Shown here in pieces: positions 25,299 through 40,200 of a DNA stretch of 64,000 nucleotides; position 1 is the stretch's first letter; every line of letters starts with the position of its first letter. A model generated the notes under the pieces. It had not been told where the DNA came from. It ran no database searches and was given only the letters and a program-made list of their open reading frames with translations. The stretch is from Stichopus chloronotus (lineage: Eukaryota; Echinodermata; Holothuroidea; Aspidochirotida; Stichopodidae). Where the stretch lies: positions 20,636,769-20,700,768 of the forward strand of contig CM037836.1 of NCBI GenBank assembly GCA_021234535.1, in the 5' to 3' direction. The position numbers and the translations under genes were made by a program.

Positions 25299-28200
25299 CA
25301 CTAGGAAAACGAAAAAACTGCTGTGTAAAGGTTCTTTGCAAAAAAGAAAAAGTCCTTGCCGATGCAAAAAAAAAAAATGAAAAATAAAAAGAGGGCGGAA
25401 GTTAGGACGGTAACTGCTAAAGACTTTTTCTATCACGGGAAGTGTTGATTCGCTTCAACATAGTCGTGCGAACAGACCGTTACATTTGCATGAACAACAT
25501 TCTCGTCAATGTTTGATCTTAATCAAAGTTGTTAGGGCTACGGGAGGTTAGATTCTTGCGAAGTTTTCGTGTTTGTAGATTCAACCATACATTTTACCGT
25601 ACAGTGTAAAATTTTATTTTTTGTTGAAATCGCCTTCGAGGCCAGTAGCATAGCAAATGAATGTTAGCCACAATGTTCTCACTCTGTCTTTGTTTATATC
25701 GGACACGAGGTCGAAAAAGGTACCGGCTGTGATAACTTAAAGCATTGCTGTAGCACATAGTGTAAAAAGCTAAAATTAACTAAACACTTCCTTTCAAAGA
25801 GTCCCTGGTTTCTGTGAAAAACAGCCTACACCGCTCATGTCGCACACCTGATCTTCAGTGCGTTGTCAGTACCAATATGTTTGTCGCAGGTGTGGTCCAG
25901 CAATGAAGCCTAAATTTGACTTCATACTTTTTTTTTTATGGCCATAAAGGAGGGAAGATATGATGGTACTGAATTTCCCGTACGTGCGGTAATGGTCTCG
26001 GGCAATGAAAATCGAAACAGGTAGTAGGACAAAAGGGAGCGGTTTCAAATGATGGATGCAGCCTAGGCCTACATACTTTCTGTGGTGTTACATTCATCCT
26101 ATGCTAAAGTTTGGGTAGATCAGGAAGGAACTGACTCTTTCAGGAGAAGCTATATAAACCCCTCAGATGACTTTGCTGGGTGTACGTTTTCAAAGAAACA
26201 TTAGCAGAAGTTTCCTTACACGGTGTTGGGACGCTCACCTAAAAACAGGAAACATTCACCCCAAATTGGCTTGTCAAGTTCCTGATGGCTTAAACAATTG
26301 ACCCGCATGTCACACGTGTTGAGAAAGCCATTTCAAGAGAAGTACTGTAGGAACCGCTTGCTTTACAGCATATGGTAGCCCTCATGTCAGTGCATATAGC
26401 CTACATGTTCTTTCTTTATACCATCGATTTGACTTGCATTTTTTATCTGCTTTATCTGGTCGTAGGCTACAACGTTTTATACCCTAATCGAGTATTTTAT
26501 ACAAATTAAGGGGGCAAACGGTGTTTGCTACCTGTGGCGGTATGTGAAAGCACACATTATTGTTTATAACCCTTTTTGAAATTGATATGAGGTGATCATG
26601 ACGTGTTTTTTTTTTAGGTAAGGGGGTAAGTTTTCTGGTTCGATTTTTACCACCCCCCCCCCTCTCCCGTCCTCCCGCGCTTAGTGTTTTCTAAACAACT
26701 GCGGATCAGTTTAGGGTATCTGTAACTTGAAATCTTAACTCAGTTCACACATAGTTTGATTTTTGCCTTCCATCATAAGAATAAACAACGAGATGGTTTG
26801 ACGTTAATTCAGATAGTAAATACTGAGGAGTGTTCAAAGTTTAATGGATACAGAGAGTTGACAGCGAAGCTGGAGGGGTGGAAGAGTTTTGGGAGGGGAA
26901 GGATCACCTCCCCCCCCCCCTCAGCAAAGCGAACATAGGCCTCAAACATAGGCCTCATAATTTTTGGTATTAACATTTCATTCTGTTTTGTGTACTATCA
27001 AGAACGTCATTTTCTGGTTGGGGTCGTTATCCAGGTCCCAGATTAATGTTCACTCAAGTTACCGAATTAACACCCTTGAAATACCGTTGGCGTTGAGACT
27101 CTGGGGGCATCATCTGAGGGCATCATGAAGAAGGGCAGCAACGGACCTCGGATGTAGCCTCGTCGGTCCGTTCAGCCCTCTCCATAGTGCCGTCTTTGGC
27201 CTCAGATCAAATTTAAAGGTCAAGTGTTATCGTCTCATCTATTCCCTTCAGTTATCAGACTGATATGTAGGTTTATTACCACAAGACATAGGGCAGGCCT
27301 ACCCGCTGGCCTCGGATGTAACTGAGTGTTAGGCATAATTTCACTTATCACTGTGGTCCTATTGCCAGTCACCCTAGTAGGTTAGTTAGTACCGTCTATG
27401 AGAAGGCGACTCGACTTAGCACAACCTTCCTATGTAAAGATAGTTTTAAAAAGCTATGTTAGGCATGAAATCTGAACATATCATGTTGCCAACAGAGAAG
27501 TTCTATTCTTTTGTTCTTTTTCAATAAGAGTATGAATGGAAGTGGTTTTTGAAATGGCATAAATAAGTCAGAAGATATGTTCCTTGCATGGAATTCCCCC
27601 TAAGTTAACCGTCGTGCAAACTTCATTTGACTGGATTTTGATAAGGCTTCTGTAAAAAAAAAAAAAAAAAAAAAGAAGCATCCTGTGATTCACGAGAGCC
27701 TGGCGTCGTTTGCACGGCAATGGTCTTCCCTCTGACGTCACACCTCGCTGTCATTATTTGGGAAGCAACTAAAGTAACTAGGAGGTTGACTGTGACCATG
27801 GCACAGGGTGTTACGGTAGTGAAAGCTATTGTTACTCCTACTGTTTCTTCGGTACAGATTCCCATACCTTCAGTTCGACGCAAATGTGACTATACTTAAC
27901 CGTTGAAGCAGTATTTTTGATTGGCTACAATCTAACCTGTTTTAGAAACGATATTGACTTGTCTTAGACATTCAACAGGTTGTGATACAAAGTAAGAAGA
28001 AAGTCATTTTCCATGTACTGAGGCCTATACCATTTCAAGCACCCTGGCCATGGACCTGTTAAAGACAAAACAGCGAATAGTTCAAATACAGAAGAAGGAA
28101 TCAGAAGGAATGGTATTTGAAAATTCTCTTTAAAGGTAGTCACTGACGAACAAAAGAGATACGATGACAACGGTGTGACCACAAGCCAAATCATTCCTGA

Positions 28201-31200
28201 CTACAAACAGATACAAAAAAAAATTGCTAAAAAGTTAAAGAATAAACAAACAATCCACTGATCAGAAAGAAAAAGAGATACCCTAATCTGTTCCGACAGA
28301 AATCTGTAAACAAGAGAGAAAGTTCATATGGATGCTATTTGCGCACAATCTTGCCCAGTTTAACTGGTGTTCATTATTGCATACCATCCTCAACCGAATC
28401 GATCCAGCGCAGAAAAAAAGAGGCTCATGCAGTTTGCAGTACTGAGGTCGCTGGTTAGGTTTGATAGCCTATTGAAGTGACGCAGTGACCATGTCATTAC
28501 GATTATTCCATTGTGTTTATTTGACGTCGGTAGAAGGTTACAAGAAATAGCAGAATGCAATTCAATCACAGCCACACAAAAGAATATTTGCACGCCTCCT
28601 GACTTTCAACGGCTTTTGTTCTGCCCAGCGATTGTGTAAAAAAAATAGCTCGCACTTACCTATAAGTGACTGCCTACAACGTTCTACCTTGTGATGGAAA
28701 CTGAGTAAGTTTCAAGAATAGATAACTTCACAGTTGTAACACCTATAGAACCTACAGTCAATCAAAGCCACGTTTTGGGGGAAAAAGAGTGAGCTAACCT
28801 AAATAAAATGAAACAAAAATGACCTGAATGCTTTCATAGCAACATAGTGAAACACAAACAAGGAGATTTGTGAAATGGTGACGTTATTGATTAATTCATG
28901 CCGAAAGTTAACAGAAGCCTTTTACAGATATTTTAATTAATACATGTACACCCTTTCTTAAAGGGAAATAGGGCGTTTAGAATACACCAACATGACATAC
29001 AAAAGAATATAGCGGTAATCATTGTTAAACCATTCAGTCTCATCAATAAACATCTACCAAGGCTTCATCTCCTCAAAACATTATGCATGTGATGAGTAAT
29101 GTAAGATGCATCATTTGAATTTTGAAAAGTTTTGGTGAACAAATTAGTTTTGAGCAACAAGTAACTGAATTTCTATCTGTGAGAAGCTTGTTTCTTGAAA
29201 AGAAAGCTACTGCCCTTCCTTATTTTGAACAATCTATCATTCTACGTCCACAAACATTGGTTTCGAAAATATGGATGTTTTCTCTAAAACAAACGCCCTA
29301 TTTCCCTTTAACTTAGGTTTTCATAACACGACATTACACCATATCGCGGAAAAATTCGCTTTGGGGTACCCTGCTGGGGTCTCGCGATAATATTGTATTT
29401 GCTGCGAGATTTTCCAATTACGGCGTCATGTTTAAATAGCCTTTCTTGAGCTTCTAGGATTCTACACCACAGCTTACAGGGAGGGACAGGAGTGGCAGAT
29501 AAAATGCACCCCAACAGTTTTCCGTTTTAAGATCAAGCTATATATGCGATCTTATCATCTCCGTACCAGCATCTTACTTTCCTATAGCATATTAAATACG
29601 AACACACAAAAAGAATTAATCAATGTTCATGTCCTGCAAAGGGATTGAGTTTTAAAAGGGCACAATCTTTCGACTGTATACATTTTCATCTCACTAAAAT
29701 GCTGCCAGAAACTTTTCCTTTTCAATTACTCAATATTCCCTATAGGCATGACAACAGTGAGATCGCTTGGTTACATCTCTATGTTTCGACATCTCATGTT
29801 TCGACATCTCTATGTTCCGACATCATTATGTTCCGACATCACTATGTTCCTACGTATCGGCACCAAAGTACATTTTTTGTCGGAACATAGAGACGTCGGA
29901 ATATAGAGACTTCATTTAGGTATCTATATTTCGACATCTCTATATACCGACAACTCTATGTACCGACTTCTCTATGTTCCGACATCTCTGTGCTTCAACA
30001 AATGATTTACTTTGGCTCCAAAGAAGTGTACTTCGTCGCCAAATGTACATTAGCACTTCGGCGCCGTTGAAGAGTGTACTTTGGAGCCGCCCCAAAGATG
30101 AATTATGGCGCCGATAGAAGTGTACTATGGAACCGATACAAACTTACTTTGGCGCCAGTAAAGAATGTACTTTGACGCCTTAAAAATATACTTTGACGCC
30201 GAAAAGAACGTGTGCTCGGCGCCGATGTACATTTTTGTCGGCGCCAAAGTACTTTTCGGGCGCCCAAGTACATTATTTCCGGCGGCAAAGTATATCATTT
30301 TCGGCGCCAAAGCAATTTTTTGTCGGAATATAGAGACGTCGAAACATAGAGATGTCGGAATATTGAAACGTCGAAATGTAGGGTTGTTGGAACATAGAGA
30401 CGTCGGAATACAGGGCTGTAGAAACATAGAGACGTCGGAACATAGGGATGTCCCCGAGATAGCTTACCATTATATGAAATACAGCTCGAGAAAGCAAATA
30501 GGTATTTTGATGTCCAATTGATCGTGTTATTATTCGCCATCTCAGCGAACACCTTTAGGTGACTGATAAAAATGACCTAAAGTGATGTGGTTGGTAACAA
30601 GATTTTCCGCACATATCTTTTGTCTTAATGAGGTATGATAAACAGGAATTTTTTTTTTCCTTCTTCGATTCAGGTTGATATGGTTACCTTGCGTATCTTA
30701 AAGGGAAATACGGCGTTTGCTTTACAGAAAACATCCATATTTTTAAAACCTTTGTTTGTGGATGTAGAATGATAGATTATTCAAAATAAGGAAGGACAGT
30801 TGTCTTTTCTTCATGAAATAAGTTTCCCACAGATAGAAACTCAGTTATTTATTGCTCAACACTAATTTGTTCACCCAAACTTTTCAAAATTCAAATGATG
30901 CATCTTCCGTTACTCATCACATGCATAATGTTTTGAGGAGATGAAGCTATGGCAGATGTTTATTGATGACACTGAATGACTTAATAATGACTGAAGCTAT
31001 TTCTTTTGTATGTCATGTTGGTGTATTCTAAACGCCCTATTTCCCTCTAAACACTGACAAGACAAAATTATGCACAAAAAAATTGTGTCCAATGAAAGCT
31101 AGAAGTGGTTCTACGTATTTTTTTTTTTACTTTCACAGTTTTATTTTGGAATGACAAAAATCAGTTTCATTTAGAAGTAGGATTTGTTCATTTTAGCAAA

Positions 31201-34200
31201 CAAAATTTTGATTAAATTATGGTTTTAGTGATGAGGTTTACAGTAAACATTCATTCAACTTTTTACAGTGTGAAGACTCAGTGACAGATACACCTGGTAC
31301 GTTATAAATACACAGTTTCACAACGTGTGGACGACTTCAACCTTTTGTTAAAAATTTCCCCAATGAAGAAACGTTTAATCCTCTTGTTGTCCGTGGATGG
31401 AGCAAGAATATAGGCAGACGGTCAACTCGTCCCAGGAGGAGGGGGGTAGGGCGGATTTTAAGTTAGGATTTGGTAGACAATGTCAACTTCGAGGGTTAAA
31501 AGAAATGAGGGGAAAGTGTGGGATGTATGTGATAAATATTAACAAGTCAAAGTTCATATCGTAACGATGTCGTTTAACATCAATTTTTAATACCATCGTT
31601 CCTTCATATTCATCATTTCTTCATTAGATTCGAACTTTTACTTTCATTTTAGACAACTCCCTTTTTTTAAGTATTTTTTTAGTTTAAAAAACTGACTCGA
31701 CAAAAACGGAAATAATTTTATGTTTTTTTGCATACTGTTTAATGGCATTTACGTTCATAGACGCCCCTGCATCTGGCGTAGATGCCATGTGAAAAAATAC
31801 CGGTAACAGTTGAACTAGAGTCTAGTCACAATAAATATAATCTTTTAAAGGAGAAGATTACTTGCATAAATTTGTACATCTTGTATATTTTTTGTGCTTT
31901 CGTTTTCTCCTCTTTTTATTCGCCTTTGCTGTCTAAAATCACAAATCCAAATAATTGCCTGGATCGTGAAGTCTTTAACTTTAAACCTTCATTTTGTTTT
32001 AATACTGATCGAAAAGAAAACACCTTGAATTTCAACTGTCTATCTCAAACTGCTAGTATGTATATGCTGGAACGGGATCCCCTTTTGTTCTTACCCTGTC
32101 CTGATTATGTAATAACGAGAATTATAATTAATCTGCTAAAAGAAAGTAAGGCTTTTGGTTTGCAAACGAAAATCACATTTTTAAACCAATATTTATGGAC
32201 ACAGAGTGGTAGGCCTAGATTTTTCAAAGTAGGAAAGGCCGGTAACCTTCTGCTCAAGAAATAAGTTCTCAGAGAGTAAATTTCAGTTATTGCTGTTTTG
32301 GTCAAGGATAATTCGTTCACTCAAAAATTCAAATGATGCCGTGTCTTCCGTTAGTCATCGTATGCTTAACGGTTTTAGGCGGTAACGCTTTAGCAGATGT
32401 TTGTTGATGAGCCTGAATGACTTGACGATGATTAAAGTTAGTTTTAACTGTTTGCCATGTCGGTGCATTGCCAAACGCTCTATTTCACTTTAAAAAAGTG
32501 ATTCTAGCTGGTATGTACCGTATACATCTGAAGAGGAAAAGGACATATAGGCTTACTCCTGGTGATAATTACTGCCCTTTCAGCTCCCCTTAGCCATTTC
32601 TGTTTACTTTTTTCGTTTCATTTCACCAACGGTGGAGGTTTGACGTATGCCCACAATTATTGACATTCCGGTGCCCTCTTATAGTTTCAGATCAAATCAT
32701 CAAATTTCTTTATTTTCGTCGACTTTCATATTTCTGTATATATTTTTTTTACTATTTCTTTGTTTTTACAGAGAGTATCTTCATTTATTCGGATCACCGT
32801 CAGCATTTTCCTCGGTGTTGCTATCACTCGTAAGTTACCCTTTTATTTCATATTTTTTCCCAGTCTTCGTCTTGTGGTAATATGAAAGATGCGCAGAGGA
32901 TGAGTGTTAATGTATACGTGACAGATATGTGGATTGTGAAAAAAAAAAATCTTTGCACGTGTAGACATGCATCGCACTGCAAATTGTGAAGAGAATGCTA
33001 GAACTTCTGAGTTTCGCCCCTCCTGACGCTGAACCAAAAACCTTTGTGCTTATATTTGCTCGCGTTTTGTAAAAAAAACTGAAGCGATTCCTGGCATCAG
33101 AGAACACAGTGTCAGCAAGCAACGGAGTTGGAAAAACCACAGCGATCTCCTCGACGACATGATCTGAAAAAAAAATAGTCGGGAAAAAGTTTGAAGTTGT
33201 TTCAACGAGGATAGTGTATCTCTATCCGGGCATATCATACAGATTTGTACATAGAATATATCTTCGGAGTTAAGTTTCTTGTGGTAGACCCTCCAACCCG
33301 ATTGTGCAGATTTCCCCGCCATTTCCTTCTCTTTTTTTTTTTTCTTCTCTGTGATACCAGCTGAAATGAGTACGCAAAACAGAAAGAGGAAATAACGAGC
33401 AGAACCCACGAAAACAATGTCACGGTATTAGCGAAGAACAAACAGACCAGATACTAGGCTAAAGTGAAACAGGAAACGACGTACAGCAGGCTTATCGAAA
33501 ATATACATCAAAAAAAATTTCAGTCGGGCGAGATAACATTGTTATGTCCTAAGTAAGTTATTACCACTAGGTACAACTACAGTAACCAAACTTGCACATC
33601 TGATTTAAAAGTATGTCAATAATTACAGAGGAGAAAGGGACGATCAAATGTTGAGATATCGTGTGGAGTCTATCAGTGATGTGGTAGGTAAGGGGGGGGG
33701 GGGGGCTGGAATATACTGTGGACAGATACCTCATATTGACAAACACGCAACGGCGAATTACATAACTTGTTGCAAAAGAGCGCAATAAACGCTACCCTAA
33801 ACAAAACTCTCAAGCCAGAAAATTGTTGACTCAGCTTCTACTAGTGCAACTGAGATCCGGCTCAAAGTACGGTATAACATAGCTTACAGTCTCCACCTAG
33901 CTAGGTTCAGGGGAAATCACTGCCTGTCTGAACTTGATAAGCCTTGATCTTTGTCCCGGTATACATTTCTTTCTTCTTTCCTTAATTAGTGTCCTTAAAT
34001 CTGCTTGATCTGCACCTACAGTTTGGTACTTGTTACCAATGAACATGCAGATGACGAAAGGGAAAAATCTCCACATTATGTTTAGCGATCTACGATGTAT
34101 GTTTCTCTGTATGTATGTGTGTATACGTGTTTTGTTTTCTTTCTTTTTGCATTTCCAAGTATAGTCCTCTCGTCAGTTCTTGTAACCCAGTTCTATCATG

Positions 34201-37200
34201 TTGTTTCATAATGCATCCATATTCCCTACTTTGGTGAGAACAAATATCCTCTCGCACAAAAAAAGAAGAAAAAATAACTGCCTTTTAGGGTCTGTCGCGC
34301 ATCCGAATATTTTCATTTTCTCCTTATATGCAAGGGTCAAAGTTCATTTACAAAATAACTCCTTCATGCCGCCACCAGTGCATGTGTAGACCTATTTACG
34401 GTAAACTGATAATGCAATCTTAAATGCTTCCACTTTTGCAATGCACCAGAAATATTGATATGGATTCAACTGTGTCAGCATATGACTGTTTATCTTATTC
34501 AATTGGAATGTTTACGTAGAGGACCGATATTGAGGAAGTACCGGTATATGAATATCACACAGTATACTTGCTTCATTTTTTTTCACTTTTTCTACTGTTG
34601 AGTAGAGATTTATTCAACCGCTAGGCGATGACTGCTGACTTTAAAAAGGGCTGAAAGTTACATCTCACCAGTACACTGGTGTACTGTAATTTATACCCTT
34701 GCCTTGTTCTCATTACTTAAGCCTAGGACCCACAATGTGGCAACTTTGCCGTCAGTTTTAAACAAGTTAAAACATTCGAAAGTCCTATAGGCAATGTGCT
34801 GACCAGGCTCACCAGTGACGTAATGCATAACGCTCAGAAAATGGGGCACACTATACACACTAAACTTATGTCGTGACACATAATATTAACGCACGTTATA
34901 GCTACATCAAACTAAAATGAACCCTCAGTGACGCCTTGAAGGAAAGCGAGGGGGGGGGGGGTCAAATGGTGAGGGTGACTCCCAGATAAAAAAAAAAACA
35001 CTTGAGGGAAACTTACCCTTAAGCCACATTTTAGATCACACTCAGAGAGAACTGTGGCAACTTCCACTTTTGATCAAACCAAACTGAAGGCCTAAACAAA
35101 GCGTAAAATCAAAGTTCTTTTTGTTAGACTAACGACTAAGTACTTTACTAAATACGGACACACACACACACACATATGTATGACTCCCATATATATATAT
35201 GACTCACATAATTCATAAACAAATCGTGGCATTTATTAGAAAAGAAGCAATGTAACCCATAGGCTCTCGGAATTACGTCATTTAAAGATGGTGGCAAGTA
35301 CAGCTCGGGTACGTAAGCTAGGATTCCATCCGCCCAGTTATATAGCATGTCATGATAATTTGGGCCAAATGCACGCAGACATGCATGACGTAATATACGT
35401 AACTGGTTACATACCACTCCGTGTTGTGTAAGTATATATATACCGTGGTCACGATTCCGCTCTACAAATGTCGAGGTTGAACACAACTTTTGGTGCCATT
35501 TGACCTTGTATTTGAATATAATAAAAAAATACAAAAACAAAATGGCAATGACCAAGCGAAAGCGTTCTATTTTTTTTTCTTTTCTCTTTTTTTTCTCTCC
35601 AGGCTCTATTAGACTTAAGTGTCTTTTGTTTAGGAGGTCATATTTTTTACTGAAGAAAGCAAAATCCAGTCATTGTTTTTGTGAACTGAACGTTTTCTGA
35701 CGAAAACTGCTTTGATTTTGTTTTAAAATCTGTAGGGCAAAATTAAGGACACCCTTGCCTAAATTGTTCACATTTATTGGGACCTATAACGAATTAGAAG
35801 TTTCTTTGGTTTTCAACCTATGGTTTAAGTAGGTAACAATAAAAGTTACATCACGGAGTTATTGGTTACACATTGCACTGTTTCGGATTATAAGCACCAG
35901 TTTATCATGTAGTCTACCTTACTAAAGAACTGATTTACCAGTGTAAAAGATTGAACATATCCAAAAATATTGATATTTCCTTCATTTTATGGTTGAAAAC
36001 CTGACCTATCTCAATGGCATATCCTGTAATAAAATTCTTAAATCTGAATTTCACAGCGATGCGTTGCTTTATGGTAAATCTGTGATGTAACAATACCGTG
36101 TAGTTCCTCATAATCCTCACTGCCTCTAAAGTACCATTTACGATACTTTTAACAGTTGCGGTCTTACAAATGTTACTACATTTTAAGCTTAAAAACTTTA
36201 CATCTTCGTTAGATTTTGTATTTTTTTTTTCTATTTTAGTACTTTCGATTCCTCTTTAGTTGTTATTTTATTTAAAGGTCCACCGTTAAACGAGTAACCT
36301 TCCTGAAATAATATTCGTCTCATTTAAAATAACCATCAGTCATCATCTGCAATAAGTTAACATTTTTTCTTCTCCTTTGGCTTCAGTGAAAATTTCGAAA
36401 CAAAGAGTCATGCAGCAGATTCAACAAAATATAACCTGGCAAATTTGGGGATTTCATTGAAAGTACGGAAGTACGCATTAAAGTAAAACTAACCGTTAAA
36501 TGACACCTATTGAGAGAACTTCTTTTTTTTCAGCTACAATCACTGTCTTTGTAAATACTTATTTACTCGTTTGCTGATTTGGAAGGGAGATTAGCATAGA
36601 TCTGAATACTTTTTTTTCACCACTTACCCATAACAAGGACAACCACCTTGATCCTCTTCAGGACGTTGGGATTAATACGCAATAAACCTAAACTTTCGAC
36701 CGAATAACCTGACTTGTCATCAATAATCCAGGTTTATCGATTGATATCCCATAGTTATCGAAAACCAAGGATTATAAAGTAAAGAAAAAAGGTGGTTGGA
36801 TATCGATTTATGGCAAATAAGGAGTGCCATACACATTAATATCAATTACCAGTCAAGTAATTACAGGGAGCAATGGAAGAACATGTAGGCCAATATGTAG
36901 ACCTATACAGAGTAATAGCTGTTTTAGAACTGACAAACCTCCATGTGATATGTGGCAATATTCGATTGTGGCAGGTTTAGTTTTAGAGTACCCACTCGCC
37001 CACTACTGACATAGCCTACCAGTGATAGAGGCCCAGGAATAGAGGGAGAGTAGGAAAAAAATAGGAGGACCAACAGCGCCATCTTTCACTACGTTGATGA
37101 CAGTGTAAAAGAGCGTTAAGTAGGCCTATATTCATTTTTCACATTTTTTTTTTTTTTTCGTTTTGAGGAGTATCACAAAGTTCATTCATGATGACGCAAA

Positions 37201-40200
37201 TTCCGCCGAACGACCATCCTCTCCGGCTAGCTGAGTCCGTCCCACCTTTCGCAAGCCACTGTGTTTTCTTTGCAGTGTTATACGACCTAGACGATATACA
37301 GTGAAACATGCTGCCCTGCAGTGCAGTAATGTACCTTGATATAACTGGGACTCAAATATGAAGAGTTGAAAACAAAAGGCCCAATGCAGTGAATATGCGA
37401 AGTCACTATGATCATCCAGTTCATCCATGAGGCAGGATATTGACTCACTCAATTGCATGTTAGGTCGATTGGTTTTCAAAGAAAGGTTTTTCTCTGTGGT
37501 CAGTATTGCAACTCACTGTACAGTCCTCCCTCCGCATGTCGATGTTCCGGAACCTTCGATTCGCTCGCAGTAACTATTGGACATATGGAATACATTCATG
37601 ACGCGTTTTTGTGGATTTAGGGTGAGGTCAAATTGGCCTAAAATTTAACAGTCAACGTGCATATTTTCTGCATATTTCCTGTCATGGTACTACCCATGTA
37701 TCTCTTACCACCCGTGTCATCTGAAATGACAAGTTGGGGACCTTTGAAAAGTGTCTTTTGAGGACTCGGGCTGTGTTAAAGGTAGCTGTTCATGGTTGCA
37801 CAGGTGGTTAGAGGTGCATGGCTATTGCTGAGACAAGTAAGGTCGTCGTTCTTAAATATCCAAACCAGGTACTTTTTATGCCTGTTGGATAGGATTAACA
37901 ATGTTGTGTGGCTAGAATTTAAGTATAGCCATGTGAAGTCAATCAGTGGATCAGATTCACTGAAGGGAGATATAACGAAAACTAACTAAATTAAAAAATC
38001 TAACCACCCCTCCCCCCCCCCCCTTCCTCCTCGTCCTCCACATGTACCCTCTGGTTTGCTACAAAAGACATATCTTACGTATGTTTCTCCTATTACGTAC
38101 AGTGTCTGCTTACGGTCAGGAATGGGAGAAGGCTGAAGTTCACAACGTGAAGACTCCCTACAAGACCTTCTTCAACAAAGAGATCATTGCCGATATCGGG
38201 GTGAAGATCGGACTCAACAGTGTAAACATCACCCTCAAAGGTGACTAACTCATTATAACTCGTGCCGTTGTAAACGAACACTTGCTGAGACGACTGTGTG
38301 TATTTCTTATCCCGCATTAAGCCCCCGTGCCCATACATGGCAAGTGCGTTCCTCCCATTGGCATTCACTGCTATAGGAAAGTATAGTTGCATGAATACCA
38401 AGGCGTTGCATTTTTTAAATCTTTGCAGCTCCGGATCACAGTCTGGAAGCTCATAAGTATAACGAGATAGGATATCCCGACGAGCATATCGACTACAATG
38501 AACGTTTCCATTTCTATGGCGGCCAAGGACGTATCGGATTCGGTCGTTTCTGTAAGTATAAAGTATATACCAACGCCACCCAACGCAATACCTTAGCCTG
38601 TAATTTCATCCGTTTTATTAAAATGAATGGACGGAAAATAGATGGTTAAATGCAACAGTGTTCAGCGACTTGAAACGATATTTACAAGAAGCCCAGAAGC
38701 GAACATAATTCCAGTTATAAACTGTACAGGTCTCTAATTTTCTCCTGTTTTTATTAAATTCCATTTCAAACTTTGCTATCTGCTAAAGATTAATAGCTAA
38801 CTTTTAGTGTTGCTGTTGGTGCAATGTTGAGATCTTAGTCCTAAAGTCACAGCAGGTTATTTAACTCTTAAGTCGTGTGTGTTGCTTGTGTTATCGTTTG
38901 TGCTTTCTGTTAGGCTACGCGCTACCTTGCAGCTATTATGCTGCTACCTCTACCGTTGTTTTAATTTTTGTTATTTTTTTGTTATTTGCTTGCCATTTTA
39001 CCATTTTTACTCCTACTGCTGTTAGTGGTTGCTGTCCCTTTTTTTACTGTTTATGTTGAGGTGATACAAGTAAAGAAACGTGTACCACTCTCCTTGCTAC
39101 CTTGATTTCACCAGTGCACAAAGTAGCAGAATATAATAACAACCAATCCCATTTTCCTCAAAACAGCTGGTCGTATCAACCGCGAGTTCCGGGCAGCTCA
39201 GTGGAGAGGCGCCCCTCTTCCTATTCTGTGGATCTCGGAGTATTTCACGTTGGACGGTGAAGACATTTTATGGGGACGGTCTTACCGTCTAGCTGGTTAT
39301 TATGCTTGGATTATGGTCTGGTTAGTATTTTCGTCGTAGGGACAGCCCCCATATTTTTTCTTTCCTTTTCAAAGTTATACATTGATATAAAATACTGTTT
39401 ACTTGGTCACAACTTTGAAACTGATTCCTTTTGTTATAACATATGAGTGAATGTGCTGATTTAGTTGTCATCGTACCATCAGAAATCCATACTTTAACGC
39501 TTAATGAAACGGAGAATTGTGATAACAAGGAAACAGGTCAGCTAATAAAATTATCCAGTTTTATTTTTTTTTTACTTTGAAATGATCGACTTGATGTTAG
39601 CAGATCCATCAAAGGCAAAAGGAGTCAGTGAACACTCGGAACAAGTAAATACTTGAACATTATTGTAAGAATCCTGTTTATGTACAGTACAAACATGCAA
39701 GATGAAATTCTGACAAGCATAAAGTACCTCAAGAATCTGCAGTGGTCAAAATAAAGTTCTTTCATTTCGACTAAAGCTGAGGAAGTCAGTTTGGGCATCG
39801 CGAAATGTAGACTACTGACGTTGAATCTTGAAGGTACTCTTTTTTTTCTTCGTTCGTCAATAATATTAGGACTGCTTTCCCTCTCTGGTTGTTGGCCAAT
39901 ATCCTCTTCTTTATGGTCATCCGGAACGGAGCGTATTTCCTCATGTTGACCGGAGGGAGCTTACTGACGGCCAACATTCTCTACGCAGGGATCCGTTATG
40001 GTTATCAGCCGATGGAAATTCCGTTTTCCGCAGAGCACGTACTTCGTTTCCACAAGGGCCCCACGTTCTTCTTGTGCTTATTTGCAGGTAACATAAGAAG
40101 GAAGGCTTATTATGTAAATCCATTGTTAAGCATTTTACAAACTTGGGATGGGTTGGCTCCTGGTACGCGAGGACGAGTGTGAAGTGAAAGTTGAAGGATT

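Larger units (their letters stand above)
18024..32771 (+). other. DUOXA intron 1
   Basis: 14,748 bp from GTAAGT to TTTTTACAG. It contains the short 16-bp-unit satellite (18125-18344), a dispersed repeat copy (19560-19700), MITE C (21869-22225), a 21-bp minisatellite (22761-22823), a (TA)n tract (25209-25297), MITE A copies (28958-29311, 30698-31050, 32136-32493) and the compound inverted satellite (29775-30451). In the remaining stretches (for example 22.9-25.2, 25.3-28.9 and 31.1-32.1 kb) I see no exon or repeat I can name. Confidence 0.8.

Noticed and set aside
25161..25436. Open frames rich in Tyr-Ile on both strands
   Set aside because: They are translations of the TA microsatellite.
27623..27883. 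86-codon - strand frame with a hydrophobic stretch
   Set aside because: Ends in a translated poly(A/T) run (poly-Phe). No partner exon found, so too weak to call.
31782..32264. 160-codon open frame on +
   Set aside because: It runs into a diverged MITE A copy (from 32136), is AT-rich with low-complexity residues, and has no motif.
35148..35555. 135-codon open frame on -
   Set aside because: It starts in an A/T-rich run and ends in a CA repeat. No recognisable domain or splice sites.
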